From NCBI GenBank assembly GCA_002728755.1, contig PBVT01000022.1, positions 23,749 to 87,748 on the forward strand: a stretch of 64,000 bases of DNA, in the 5' to 3' direction. Source of the stretch: Myxococcales bacterium. GTDB taxonomy: Bacteria; Myxococcota_A; UBA9042; UBA3505. How positions within the stretch are numbered: the stretch's first letter is position 1; each line of letters starts with the position of its first letter. Below are positions 17,393 to 25,755 of this stretch, in pieces. The notes below the pieces were generated by a model. The model worked only from the letters and a program-made list of their open reading frames with translations, did not search any database and had not been told where the DNA came from. The position numbers and the translations under genes were made by a program.

Positions 17393-18112
17393 CTACTTCC
17401 TTAGATAGGATTCAATATCGAGGGCACGACCGGTCCAGCCGGGCTCTGCGGAATCGATAATATTGAGTATACCGTTGGCGACATCTGTGGGGTCGAGGTA
17501 TTGCGAGACATCTTCCTCGCCGAGATAGTTGCGCAACATATCCGTCGCGACCATTCCCGGAGAGAGAGTCACCGCTACAAGTTCCTCTTTGGGATATTCG
17601 TCGGCCAGGCTCTGGGTAAACCCCTCTACCGCAAATTTGCTCGCACAATATGCGCTGGAATCCGCGACTCCAAAGCGACCGAGACCACTGGAGACATTAA
17701 TAACCAGGCCCATTCCACCGGACGTAAGTTCAGGTAGGCAGGTTCGGGTCATCAGGAAAAGGCCAAAAACATTGACGTCGAGTACGGCCTGGAAGTCTTC
17801 GACAGGGTAGCTGGCGACTCCCACTCTAGGCCCCAGCAAACCAGCGTTATTGAGGAGGGTGTCGAATCCACCCAGTTGCTCGCGACTCGATTCTACAAAA
17901 TTGATGACCGAGTCGGCCTTCGATACATCACAGACGTGGGTATAGAGTTTACCGGGGCTTCCCTCTACCTCTGTTCGGAGAGATTCCAGGGCATCTCCAC
18001 GTCGTGCACAAGCTGCAACATGTGCTCCAGCCTCAACCAGAAGGCGAGCTGTTGCACGCCCAATACCGGCGCTCGCGCCTGTTACAAGTACTCGCTTGGT
18101 ATGAAGTGCCAT
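17393..18112 (-). CDS. Short-chain dehydrogenase/reductase
   Basis: A classical SDR of 239 residues: TGASAGIG (11-18) for NAD(P) binding, an LLNNAG motif, and the catalytic Ser with Tyr-x3-Lys in SSAYCASKF. ACARR after strand 2 suggests NADP(H). The substrate cannot be inferred. It starts 20 bases after the stop of the McrB-like gene, so they probably share a transcript. It converges with the FHA-GGDEF gene, seven bases away. Confidence 0.9.
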   Translation of the reverse strand: MALHTKRVLVTGASAGIGRATARLLVEAGAHVAACARRGDALESLRTEVEGSPGKLYTHVCDVSKADSVINFVESSREQLGGFDTLLNNAGLLGPRVGVASYPVEDFQAVLDVNVFGLFLMTRTCLPELTSGGMGLVINVSSGLGRFGVADSSAYCASKFAVEGFTQSLADEYPKEELVAVTLSPGMVATDMLRNYLGEEDVSQYLDPTDVANGILNIIDSAEPGWTGRALDIESYLRK

Positions 18113-18132
18113 CGTTGGAACCGTTCTTTCGT

Positions 18133-20040
18133 TCAGTTCTGGGAGTAGTCGAGTGGAGTGAACGCCGCTTTGATTTCGGGCACGAAGATGGAGGAGGGAT
18201 CCGCCCCAGGGGTGAGCGCTATGATCACATGAACATTCGGAGGAAAGCTCAGATTGCCAAAGTGCGAGATATGGATGGATTCCGCGAGAGCACCGTTTCC
18301 TCGATTGTCCTTATGCAGAAGGTGTATGAGGGGGCCGAACGCAGTACTCAGGTTTTCCTGACAGCCTCCCATGACCGCGATGACATAGTTGTTTTTACGG
18401 TCGCGAATCGCCTTTTGAATGAGTTCGATGACTGGGCCCGGAGTGGCGAATTGTCGAACAATACCATCTTCATCGTTGATCAACGCACCATCATTGCTCA
18501 TTGGGGGATAGCTTCCCGCCTCGGGAGACAGGAACACTGCGTAATCGGTGATTACATAACGCCTTGGTTTTGCTTTGCTGGCTTCTTGAAGTGCGTATCG
18601 GAAGTGGGCATCAATATATGTCCGCCCCTTGGGGGTGATAAGCCATTGGTTGGGATCGGCACCGGTACTCACCAGTCCGGACTCCTGGCATTGGGCCAGC
18701 CCTTGTCGAAGCATAGTGCGTAGAGGGCGCGAGAAATGGCCTTCGCGTCGATAGTACCCAAGGACCAATTCGTGAGTCTGTAACGCCACCGATGTCAGCC
18801 CTCTTGGCGCTTCATAAAGTGCCAGGGTGATGAGGTCGTTGAACTCTTCATTCGACAAGGCGTCGAGGATCAGCTCATGACGTTTTTTGGTTTTGGAGAG
18901 CTGGTCTCGGAGTAACGCGCCGGTCAGGTTATGGACGTGTCCATAAAGATTGTCACCAGTGGCGCCGTATATCAGGACGTTCTTATTGGCGCGAAGCTCA
19001 TCCAGGCCTGTGTAATGTTCGGGAACAGCTGGTGGAACCAGGCTCACCTGCTCTACCGCCTCTGGAGGGCGTCGTGGTTTTCGCACCACGGTCTGGAGGT
19101 TGGCGGGCAATTTGGAGTCGGAAACGATTGTGGTTGGAATCGGTGTTGACGGGGGGTTGTCTCCCGTATCGTTATCGGAACCGGTGGATGGTGTAATTCG
19201 ACGTTCCGATACCTGTTGCGTCGACCGCCGCCGGCGGAGAACCGTTCCTCCGGAGGGGAGGTGACTTGTATCGTTGGATATAACAAAGCGTTCGCCGCGC
19301 GCTACGGCCAGAGCGGCCTGGGCCACATTCAAAGCGATGTCTGTTGCAGTTCCCTGCACAGGCTGTTCGTTTGCTTGCGGTGGGCGGAGATCGTTTGCTG
19401 CTTCCAGGGAGTTGATGTGGCGCGATACGCTATGGTTATCCTCTTCACCGCCTTGTAGACTGTCCAGGTCGGTCCACATGGATTCATATACCTCCAGGAG
19501 AGGATAGAGATAGCGTGTGATCTCCACGTCGAATTCCAGGTTCTTCATCGCTAGAATCTTCTCTACTGGAAAAAAGATTCGGTGGCGTGGCCAACTCATG
19601 TCGGCGTCTCTCGTAACACCCATCTGCGTTAAAAGGGATGCGGACCGTTCGACGCATGCGACGTATCGAGCACGGGAAATGACGCTGTTTTTGGCGTATT
19701 TTTCGGAGAAATCTATGCTGAATTCGATTCCGTCGGCATTAAGGCTCATGCTCACAGACGGTGCGGTTCGTTTATGGCCGGCGCGAATATAACGAATCCA
19801 GGCGTACTTCGGATAATAGAAGCGACCACGCCCCGCTTGTTGGAGGTAGTTTCTCGACTTCCCAATCTCATAGGGGAAGGGACGTTCACTCGAGGAGATC
19901 AGGTCGTGGACATGTTTGGCTAATGCCGTCACATGTTTCCACATCTTATCGAAATCCGGTTTGAGTACGGGGTCGGTTTTGTCATACAAAACGCCCCCGC
20001 TCGCAAGAGTTTTGAAATCACTGGCAAAAAGCCGGTTCAT
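18133..20040 (-). CDS. McrB-like AAA+ protein with eroded nucleotide-binding motifs
   Basis: No simple family name fits this 635-residue protein, but its C-terminal third reads like the GTPase McrB with key residues lost. Residues 354-365 (NVLIYGATGDN) occupy the P-loop position yet lack GKT/S. NNYVIAVMGGCQENLSTAFG (550-569) matches the Walker B region 'IDEINRGNLSKVFGE' without the acidic pair. PPNVHVIIALTPGADPS (600-616) matches the sensor segment 'NVYIIGTMNTADRS'. A likely winged-helix domain is inserted at about 385-480. Residues 55-190 may correspond to an McrB N-terminal recognition domain (FYYPKYAWIRYI). Residues 200-340 look disordered. AAGGGG precedes the ATG. No McrC nuclease is visible nearby. 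Confidence 0.6.
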   Translation of the reverse strand: MNRLFASDFKTLASGGVLYDKTDPVLKPDFDKMWKHVTALAKHVHDLISSSERPFPYEIGKSRNYLQQAGRGRFYYPKYAWIRYIRAGHKRTAPSVSMSLNADGIEFSIDFSEKYAKNSVISRARYVACVERSASLLTQMGVTRDADMSWPRHRIFFPVEKILAMKNLEFDVEITRYLYPLLEVYESMWTDLDSLQGGEEDNHSVSRHINSLEAANDLRPPQANEQPVQGTATDIALNVAQAALAVARGERFVISNDTSHLPSGGTVLRRRRSTQQVSERRITPSTGSDNDTGDNPPSTPIPTTIVSDSKLPANLQTVVRKPRRPPEAVEQVSLVPPAVPEHYTGLDELRANKNVLIYGATGDNLYGHVHNLTGALLRDQLSKTKKRHELILDALSNEEFNDLITLALYEAPRGLTSVALQTHELVLGYYRREGHFSRPLRTMLRQGLAQCQESGLVSTGADPNQWLITPKGRTYIDAHFRYALQEASKAKPRRYVITDYAVFLSPEAGSYPPMSNDGALINDEDGIVRQFATPGPVIELIQKAIRDRKNNYVIAVMGGCQENLSTAFGPLIHLLHKDNRGNGALAESIHISHFGNLSFPPNVHVIIALTPGADPSSIFVPEIKAAFTPLDYSQN

Positions 20041-20400
20041 TGCGATCCCCTTGGCGGCTCTGCCGCCTCCCTAGACTGCTATAAACTCACATATCCCCTG
20101 TATTTCGAGAACGTTCGTAAGACCGGATCCGGAGCCGGCACTGTACATCCATTTTTTTCTCAAAAACGAGAGGATTTCCAACTCCAAACCTAGCGTGGAT
20201 TTGGTTGGCCTGTCAACCGCAGTGGGTAGCAAATTTGAGCCTTGCAAAAGACCTGGATGTTCGTGCTAGAGTTCGCCCAGCTCGGTAATGTTTTTGGCCT
20301 TTAAAGAAGGCGGTTTCGGACAGACTAATTGGGCGGTCGGGGCTGCATAAGCTACTGGCCATAGTCGAGATGGAATGCATGCGTAATAGGGGTAGGACAG
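20041..20400. other. Divergent intergenic region, no gene seen
   Basis: These 360 bases separate the McrB-like gene (minus) from leucine dehydrogenase (plus). A GGCGGC-TCT-GCCGCC hairpin (20053-20067) lies just upstream of the AAGGGG ribosome site of the McrB-like gene and could affect its translation. The leucine dehydrogenase ATG has GGTAGGACAG upstream. I could not find a convincing promoter pair in either direction. Confidence 0.4.
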
Positions 20401-21537
20401 ATGGACATCTTTGAATCGATGACCACACAAGGGCATGAACAGGTGGTGTTTGTGTCTCTTGGGGATGCGGGCCTTAAAGCCATTATTGCAATTCACGATA
20501 CTACACTGGGGCCAGCTCTGGGTGGTTGTCGAATGTATCCCTACAAAACGGAAGCGGAGGCCGTAGCCGATGCGATGCGTTTGTCTCGTGCGATGACATA
20601 TAAAGCCGCCGCCGCGGGGCTCCACCTCGGGGGCGGGAAATCGGTGATTATTGGTGATCCCAAAACCGACAAAAATGAGCCCTTGTTTCGGGCTTTTGGT
20701 AAGGCTGTCGCGTCGTTGAGTGGGCGGTATATTACTGCCGAGGATGTGGGTACCGACGTACAGGATATGGAATTCATCTTCTCCGAAACCGATTATGTAA
20801 CGGGGGTAGATACGAGTCGTGGTGGAAGTGGAAACCCGTCTCCGTATACGGCATTCGGTGTCATGCAGGGGATGATGGCATGTGTTGCACGCGCCTTCGG
20901 TGAGCAGTCCATGAAAGGGCGCACGGTCGCTATCCAGGGACTGGGCCATGTTGGCGCCCACCTGGCGGGTCTATTGAAGAAAGAAGGTGCGACGGTTATT
21001 GCCACGGATGTCGATAAGGCACGAGCCCAGAAGGTCGGAGAGGAACATGGTCTGGACGAATTGGTATCTCCAGACGATATTTTTTCCGTCCCATGTGATG
21101 TTTTCGCCCCCTGTGCAATGGGACTTGCTATCAATGAAAACACCATCGACAAGTTGAAATGTAAGGTCGTTGCAGGGGGGGCGAACAACCAACTGCAATC
21201 GGATGATTTTGGGGCAGAGCTTGAGCGACGAAACATCTTCTACGCACCAGATTTCGTTATCAACGCAGGGGGGCTGATCAACGTATATACGGAATTGGAA
21301 GGATATAACGAGGAGCGGGCCATGCGTCTGGTTCGCAATTTATATTATAGCGTGGCCCGTATCTTCACGTTGGCCGAAGCCCATAATGAGCCGACTATTT
21401 TTGCGGCGCGTCGTATGGTGCGTTCAAGAATCCAGGAGGTTGCAAGACTGCAACCCCACTTCAATCGATTTCCTGCGCGTGCTGCGATCCATCGAAACCA
21501 TCGTGTACCTGCTGCCGCTCCTGGTCGTCGTCGCTGA
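20401..21537 (+). CDS. Leucine dehydrogenase (Glu/Leu/Phe/Val dehydrogenase family)
   Basis: This enzyme deaminates branched-chain amino acids with NAD. The protein follows Bacillus-type leucine dehydrogenase closely: GLKAIIAIHDTTLGPALGG at the substrate site, GLHLGGGKSVIIGD with the catalytic Lys, ITAEDVGT, and the NAD motif IQGLGHVGAHL. PDFVINAGGLINV near the C-terminus is also typical. Length is 378, about ten more than usual, because the last 40 residues are basic and unlike the standard end (RMVRSRIQEV then an Arg/Pro-rich tail); a late frameshift is possible but not required. Confidence 0.93.
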   Translation: MDIFESMTTQGHEQVVFVSLGDAGLKAIIAIHDTTLGPALGGCRMYPYKTEAEAVADAMRLSRAMTYKAAAAGLHLGGGKSVIIGDPKTDKNEPLFRAFGKAVASLSGRYITAEDVGTDVQDMEFIFSETDYVTGVDTSRGGSGNPSPYTAFGVMQGMMACVARAFGEQSMKGRTVAIQGLGHVGAHLAGLLKKEGATVIATDVDKARAQKVGEEHGLDELVSPDDIFSVPCDVFAPCAMGLAINENTIDKLKCKVVAGGANNQLQSDDFGAELERRNIFYAPDFVINAGGLINVYTELEGYNEERAMRLVRNLYYSVARIFTLAEAHNEPTIFAARRMVRSRIQEVARLQPHFNRFPARAAIHRNHRVPAAAPGRRR

Positions 21538-21660
21538 TTCTTGTGGGAATAGACTCGGTCTCGCTCGTGTTGGGTCTTGGACTTGGCAAAGCACTCTGGG
21601 ATCGCTACGTTCACGCATACTGGGATCGATTCCAGACCAGGAGTAGATGGGGGCTGATTC

Positions 21661-23121
21661 GTGCTGGGATTTCGCGTAATTGGAGTTGCTATATTCTGGG
21701 TACTTCTTGTACCCGCCGCGCTGGCTTCCCAACGTCCGAAGGCGTGGGTAGACGAGGTGCCCCGATCGTTCCATGCATGGGAGTTGGAAAACCATCGATA
21801 CGATATCCGACCGGTACGCACCCCCCAACCGCACGAACCTTCGACCTCCACTCGTTTTCCATCGACTCTGAGCGGACAGGATATGATCTCCTATGGGTAT
21901 CTCCCCTATTGGGAATTTGATGCCGAGATCCCCTGGAGTGAGCTTACGCATCTAGGTTATTTCTCGGTCGGAGTGGATGGTACCGGCGAACTGATCAACG
22001 ATCATGGATGGGGTAGTGATGCCCAGCTTCAACTCGTGGAAGAGGCGCATAGCCATGGAGTCCGGGTCGATCTGGTCATTACCCTGTTCAACGCCAACCA
22101 ATTGGCGAGCCTTTTGAATAATGAAAGCCATCGCGACCATTTCGTAGCAAACCTGGTTGACGCGGTGGTGACTGGAAACGCGGATGGGGTCAATCTGGAT
22201 TTCGAATTGCTTCCCGTGCAGGCCAGATCTTCCCTGGTCAGTCTTGTTCTTGAGCTGGGGGCGGCCCTTGAAGAGGTGGCACCAGAAACGCAGATTTCAT
22301 TGGCCATGCCCGCCGTCGATTGGGACGGGGCGTATGACTATGATCTCCTATCTGCATCCAGCGATTTCCTATTCATTATGTGTTATGGCTACCATTGGGG
22401 TGGGGGACCACCCGGACCCAACGCCCCCCTACATGGTAGCGTCTTTGGAGACTATTCGATCGAATGGACCATCAACGACTACATTGAATGGGGTGGAGAT
22501 GGAATCACAGACCGATTGGTAATCGGCCTACCATCCTATGGCCGTCGTTGGCCGACCACAGGGCCGGAGATACCCGGCACGGCCCTCGAAAATGGTGTTG
22601 TCCGAACGTATCGGCAAGTCCTGGATTGGCCTGGTTTATCCAGCTTTACGTTCGATCCTGAGTTAGGAGAGTTCTACTACGTCGACCAGAGTGACGGGAC
22701 CTGGCATCAGCTTTTTATCGACCTCGGAGAGTCTACCGCGACGAAGGTCGAATACGCCTTAGGCCGTGGGCTCCGCGGCTATGGGTTCTGGGCGTTGGGG
22801 TATGATGCCAACGATCCGGCGTATTGGAGCCCGATTCGGGATGCCGTACATACGGCTCTTGGATTTTCTACAGGGCTGCCAGGAGAGGATACGGGGAGTC
22901 AGGTGGAGCCAAGCCAGGCAGATGTCTATGAGAGCCTGTCCACAGATACCGTGGTCTCCAACGATGAATTGGACACGGATAGTATGGCGGATATAGAGGG
23001 CGCTCCTATGACTCCACGCTCTAGTTCCGGCGGATGTTCCGCGGGTATTCCTGTTACCGGGTTTGCCCCGCTATCTGGTATACTGGGCGTTCTTGCTTTG
23101 GTGTTGCGGAGGAAATGGTGA
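21661..23121 (+). CDS. Secreted glycoside hydrolase family 18 protein with MYXO-CTERM-like anchor
   Basis: A signal peptide (residues 1-22) leads into a GH18 barrel at about 73-395. The catalytic motif DGVNLDFE (175-182) has all three acidic residues, with Glu182 as the proton donor. YGYLPYWE and the late GLRGYGFWALGYD strand are typical of the spore-peptidoglycan and chitinase-like GH18 group. A Ser/Thr/Asp-rich spacer follows, then GGCSAG with Cys459, a hydrophobic helix and RRKW at the end, which is the MYXO-CTERM layout. The start is GTG. It could act on peptidoglycan or chitin. The stop overlaps the next gene. Confidence 0.88.
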   Translation: MLGFRVIGVAIFWVLLVPAALASQRPKAWVDEVPRSFHAWELENHRYDIRPVRTPQPHEPSTSTRFPSTLSGQDMISYGYLPYWEFDAEIPWSELTHLGYFSVGVDGTGELINDHGWGSDAQLQLVEEAHSHGVRVDLVITLFNANQLASLLNNESHRDHFVANLVDAVVTGNADGVNLDFELLPVQARSSLVSLVLELGAALEEVAPETQISLAMPAVDWDGAYDYDLLSASSDFLFIMCYGYHWGGGPPGPNAPLHGSVFGDYSIEWTINDYIEWGGDGITDRLVIGLPSYGRRWPTTGPEIPGTALENGVVRTYRQVLDWPGLSSFTFDPELGEFYYVDQSDGTWHQLFIDLGESTATKVEYALGRGLRGYGFWALGYDANDPAYWSPIRDAVHTALGFSTGLPGEDTGSQVEPSQADVYESLSTDTVVSNDELDTDSMADIEGAPMTPRSSSGGCSAGIPVTGFAPLSGILGVLALVLRRKW

Positions 23122-24896
23122 CGCGCAAGGTACGATTGCCTACGGGGGAACTCCGTTCGATGAGGAAGACCAGGCCTGCGGCCCTGGGATATATTCTTCT
23201 ATGCGATGTGTTGACCCTTCTGGTCTTGGGGTGGGCCCTGTTGACTGCCCTTAAAGCGGGCGATGTCTTCCGCGTGAGCATGGGGTATCACGTCTATCTA
23301 TTCGTACTCATGCTCGCCGCTCGATTAATGGCCTTTTCTTTAGGTAAGGCCAATGTAACCCTGGATACTCCGGTTATTGTGGCGTCGATGTTCTTTCTTG
23401 GTCCTGCTGCGACCGCGTTGGTAATTCTGCCATCCTGGTTGGGAGATGGACTCTATAAGTTTTCACGTCAGGAGGCCCCATTCACACCCGATCGTACGGT
23501 TCGGTATCGAATTTCACGACTGTTTTTCGCGCCGTTGGTTACAGCGTTCCTCGGGTATTTTCTCGCCGTTGGTGTTGAGGAAGTCTCCCTGGCGGCGGCC
23601 ACTTCATCGGAGTTCCTACGCCTGGGTGCGATGGTTTTATGGGTCACTCTCGTCTTCATCGTGGTGCAGTACTGTGTGGTATTGGCGTCGTACGCCTTGG
23701 ATGGAATCCCGGTGGGTGTCTTGGTACGTGAAACGTTGTTGCCTGGCCTGGTGACCGAGATCGCGCTGGTACCCGTGGCCATCCTCCTTGTTTCCCTTCT
23801 GCAGCTCGAGAACCCCTACCCATTTCTTGTGCTTGCCTTCGCCTATCTCGTGATCGCGAATATCTTTCAGCGTTTGGCGAGCGCACGACAGCAGACCCTT
23901 CGGACTGTGGGTGATCTCCAGCGGCTCGTACGGGCCGGTGAACGTGTATTTGCCGTGTTGAGCCATCGGCAGGTCCTTCGGCAATTGACCGAGGCTGTCC
24001 ATGCCGAGATACCCGGTGCTGATATGGCAGTCGCAGGGATCTGGGATGAGGAGGAGGACCGCTACATTCTAGGCGCTCTAGATGAGGATGGCTGGCATAT
24101 CGATAAGGAAAACGCTCGCATCAAAGCCTTCGTGGATTGTGTCGGGCATGCGGAAGAGTCGGTTGTCATCCGCCTGGAACAGTCTGGAGAGGAACGTATA
24201 TTCGCGATCATTCCCTTTGTTATGGATGAGACTCCAGAAGGGTTTATCGGAGCCGTACTTCATTCCGATATGCGACTCCCTTCCACCGCACCGACACGCG
24301 ACCCGGGACTCTATGCGGTGAGTCGTTTACGCAACCTGGCGGCGATCTCTGCTATTGCGGTACACAACGCGCGTTTATACCGGTTATCTACCGTCGACGG
24401 TCTGACCGGATTGTATGTGCGGCGGTATTTCAATCGACGATATCACGAAGAGGTCTGTCGAGCATTGCGTCATCGGAACCCTCTATCTCTCCTGGTATGT
24501 GATCTAGACGACTTCAAGAGAGTGAATGACTCCTTTGGGCATAAGGTAGGAGATCGGGTTCTTAAATTGGTGGGGGCTACCTGCCTCGCCAATATCCGTA
24601 GCGAGGATGTGGCATGTCGTTATGGTGGAGATGAGTTCGTTATTCTTCTACCCGAGACCGATCTGGATGCGGCTGTTGTCGTCGCAGAGCGTGTGAACCA
24701 GCGCATTCGCCAACTCGGATTTTTAGAGAATGGGCAAATGGTAGAGTTCTCCGTCTCCGTTGGTGTATCCAGTTTCGATCCGAGTCGAATGCAGGATGTT
24801 CCCGATTTGGTTGAACACGCGGATCAGGCCCTCTATTGTGCGAAGAATGAGGACCGTAAAGGCGATGTGGTGATAGCCCAGATGGTGGGCGTATAA
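23115..24896 (+). CDS. Membrane GAF-GGDEF diguanylate cyclase
   Basis: From the ATG at 23115 this is 593 residues. Residues 20-250 contain about eight hydrophobic segments resembling the membrane part of HD-GYP/GGDEF sensors. A GAF-like domain spans about 276-421, and the GGDEF domain follows. The active loop GGDEF (504-508) is intact and RSED five residues before it fits the I-site. The ATG overlaps the end of the GH18 gene by seven bases with GGAGG just upstream, so the pair is coupled. A later ATG at 23163 is also possible. Confidence 0.9.
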   Translation: MVTRKVRLPTGELRSMRKTRPAALGYILLCDVLTLLVLGWALLTALKAGDVFRVSMGYHVYLFVLMLAARLMAFSLGKANVTLDTPVIVASMFFLGPAATALVILPSWLGDGLYKFSRQEAPFTPDRTVRYRISRLFFAPLVTAFLGYFLAVGVEEVSLAAATSSEFLRLGAMVLWVTLVFIVVQYCVVLASYALDGIPVGVLVRETLLPGLVTEIALVPVAILLVSLLQLENPYPFLVLAFAYLVIANIFQRLASARQQTLRTVGDLQRLVRAGERVFAVLSHRQVLRQLTEAVHAEIPGADMAVAGIWDEEEDRYILGALDEDGWHIDKENARIKAFVDCVGHAEESVVIRLEQSGEERIFAIIPFVMDETPEGFIGAVLHSDMRLPSTAPTRDPGLYAVSRLRNLAAISAIAVHNARLYRLSTVDGLTGLYVRRYFNRRYHEEVCRALRHRNPLSLLVCDLDDFKRVNDSFGHKVGDRVLKLVGATCLANIRSEDVACRYGGDEFVILLPETDLDAAVVVAERVNQRIRQLGFLENGQMVEFSVSVGVSSFDPSRMQDVPDLVEHADQALYCAKNEDRKGDVVIAQMVGV

Positions 24897-24911
24897 GCCA
24901 CCCAGGGACCC

Positions 24912-25613
24912 TTAATTCAGCAGGAAGGCCCATAAGTTGTACATCACATGCGTGTACACTGCGACGGCCAGGCCACGGACCAGAAAGATACCACCCAGCA
25001 GTAAGCCAGCGAAGGTCCGGTATAGAAAGGTATAGAGTTGGAACGACTCAGGGCCGAGGTAATGAGCCAATGAAAAGACAACGGATGAAATGATCAGGGC
25101 GATAGAAGTGTGGATAAAGGGTGCCTTCCTTCCACCGGATTCCAACCAGGCTAGCAGGCCTGCAATCATCAACATGCGAAAGATAAGCTCTTCATAGACT
25201 CCGGCTCCTGCCGAGATAAATACATATAAGCCCTTCTCGGGGACCGTGATGCTTACGTAGGGAACTTCGGACATGGCCATCGCGACCAGAGTTCCAAGAA
25301 TCGCGCTATATAGTGCGGCCTCGGCGAGAAGGTAGAGTGGGTCTGTGAATGTCAGTGGTGTCTTATTCTTATTTTTGATCGTGCGAAAATATGTGAATCC
25401 GCCGACCAACAAGATCAGTCCATTGCAAATCAAGAAACCCTTCAAGCCACTCAAACGGATAACCGCGGGGGTAAAGAGATCCACCCCATTCATGGTCCGA
25501 AAGTCCGTTAGAATCGTCCCCAGGTTGTAGATTATAAGCCAGGGAATGATGAGCAGAAGGGCGTTTTCGAGGCCGCTTGTGCGACGCAGATATTGATTGA
25601 GTTTCTTCCGCAT
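24912..25613 (-). CDS. CPBP-family intramembrane metalloprotease
   Basis: A 233-residue protein with about seven hydrophobic segments. It has the CPBP (Abi, Rce1-like) motifs: EELIFR with the paired Glu, FSLAH with the first His and a YTHVMYN motif with the second His. Members cleave within membranes; some process bacteriocins or prenylated peptides, but the substrate here is unknown. It converges with the GAF-GGDEF gene and diverges from the Rossmann-fold gene to its right. Confidence 0.88.
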   Translation of the reverse strand: MRKKLNQYLRRTSGLENALLLIIPWLIIYNLGTILTDFRTMNGVDLFTPAVIRLSGLKGFLICNGLILLVGGFTYFRTIKNKNKTPLTFTDPLYLLAEAALYSAILGTLVAMAMSEVPYVSITVPEKGLYVFISAGAGVYEELIFRMLMIAGLLAWLESGGRKAPFIHTSIALIISSVVFSLAHYLGPESFQLYTFLYRTFAGLLLGGIFLVRGLAVAVYTHVMYNLWAFLLN

Positions 25614-25755
25614 ATCTCTATCCTGTCACGACCTGGGGCGCGCCGCATATTTCTGGAGTTTTTCCCTGTCTTCCATGTGTCACGACTATCTGATATGAGA
25701 ACTTTCCCGTGCAATCGATCGGTGTGCACGAAATGGCAATCACGGAGCGGACAAA

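Noticed and set aside
19855..19870. GKS tripeptide in the McrB-like protein as a P-loop
   Set aside because: It lies at residues 60-62 in PYEIGKSRNYL, without the upstream Gly and hydrophobic strand of a P-loop.
18133..20040. A full McrBC restriction system
   Set aside because: No McrC nuclease gene is found on either side, and the McrB-like motifs needed for GTP hydrolysis are missing.
20266..20961. A 231-codon minus-strand reading frame
   Set aside because: Antisense to the start of leucine dehydrogenase, with no family resemblance.
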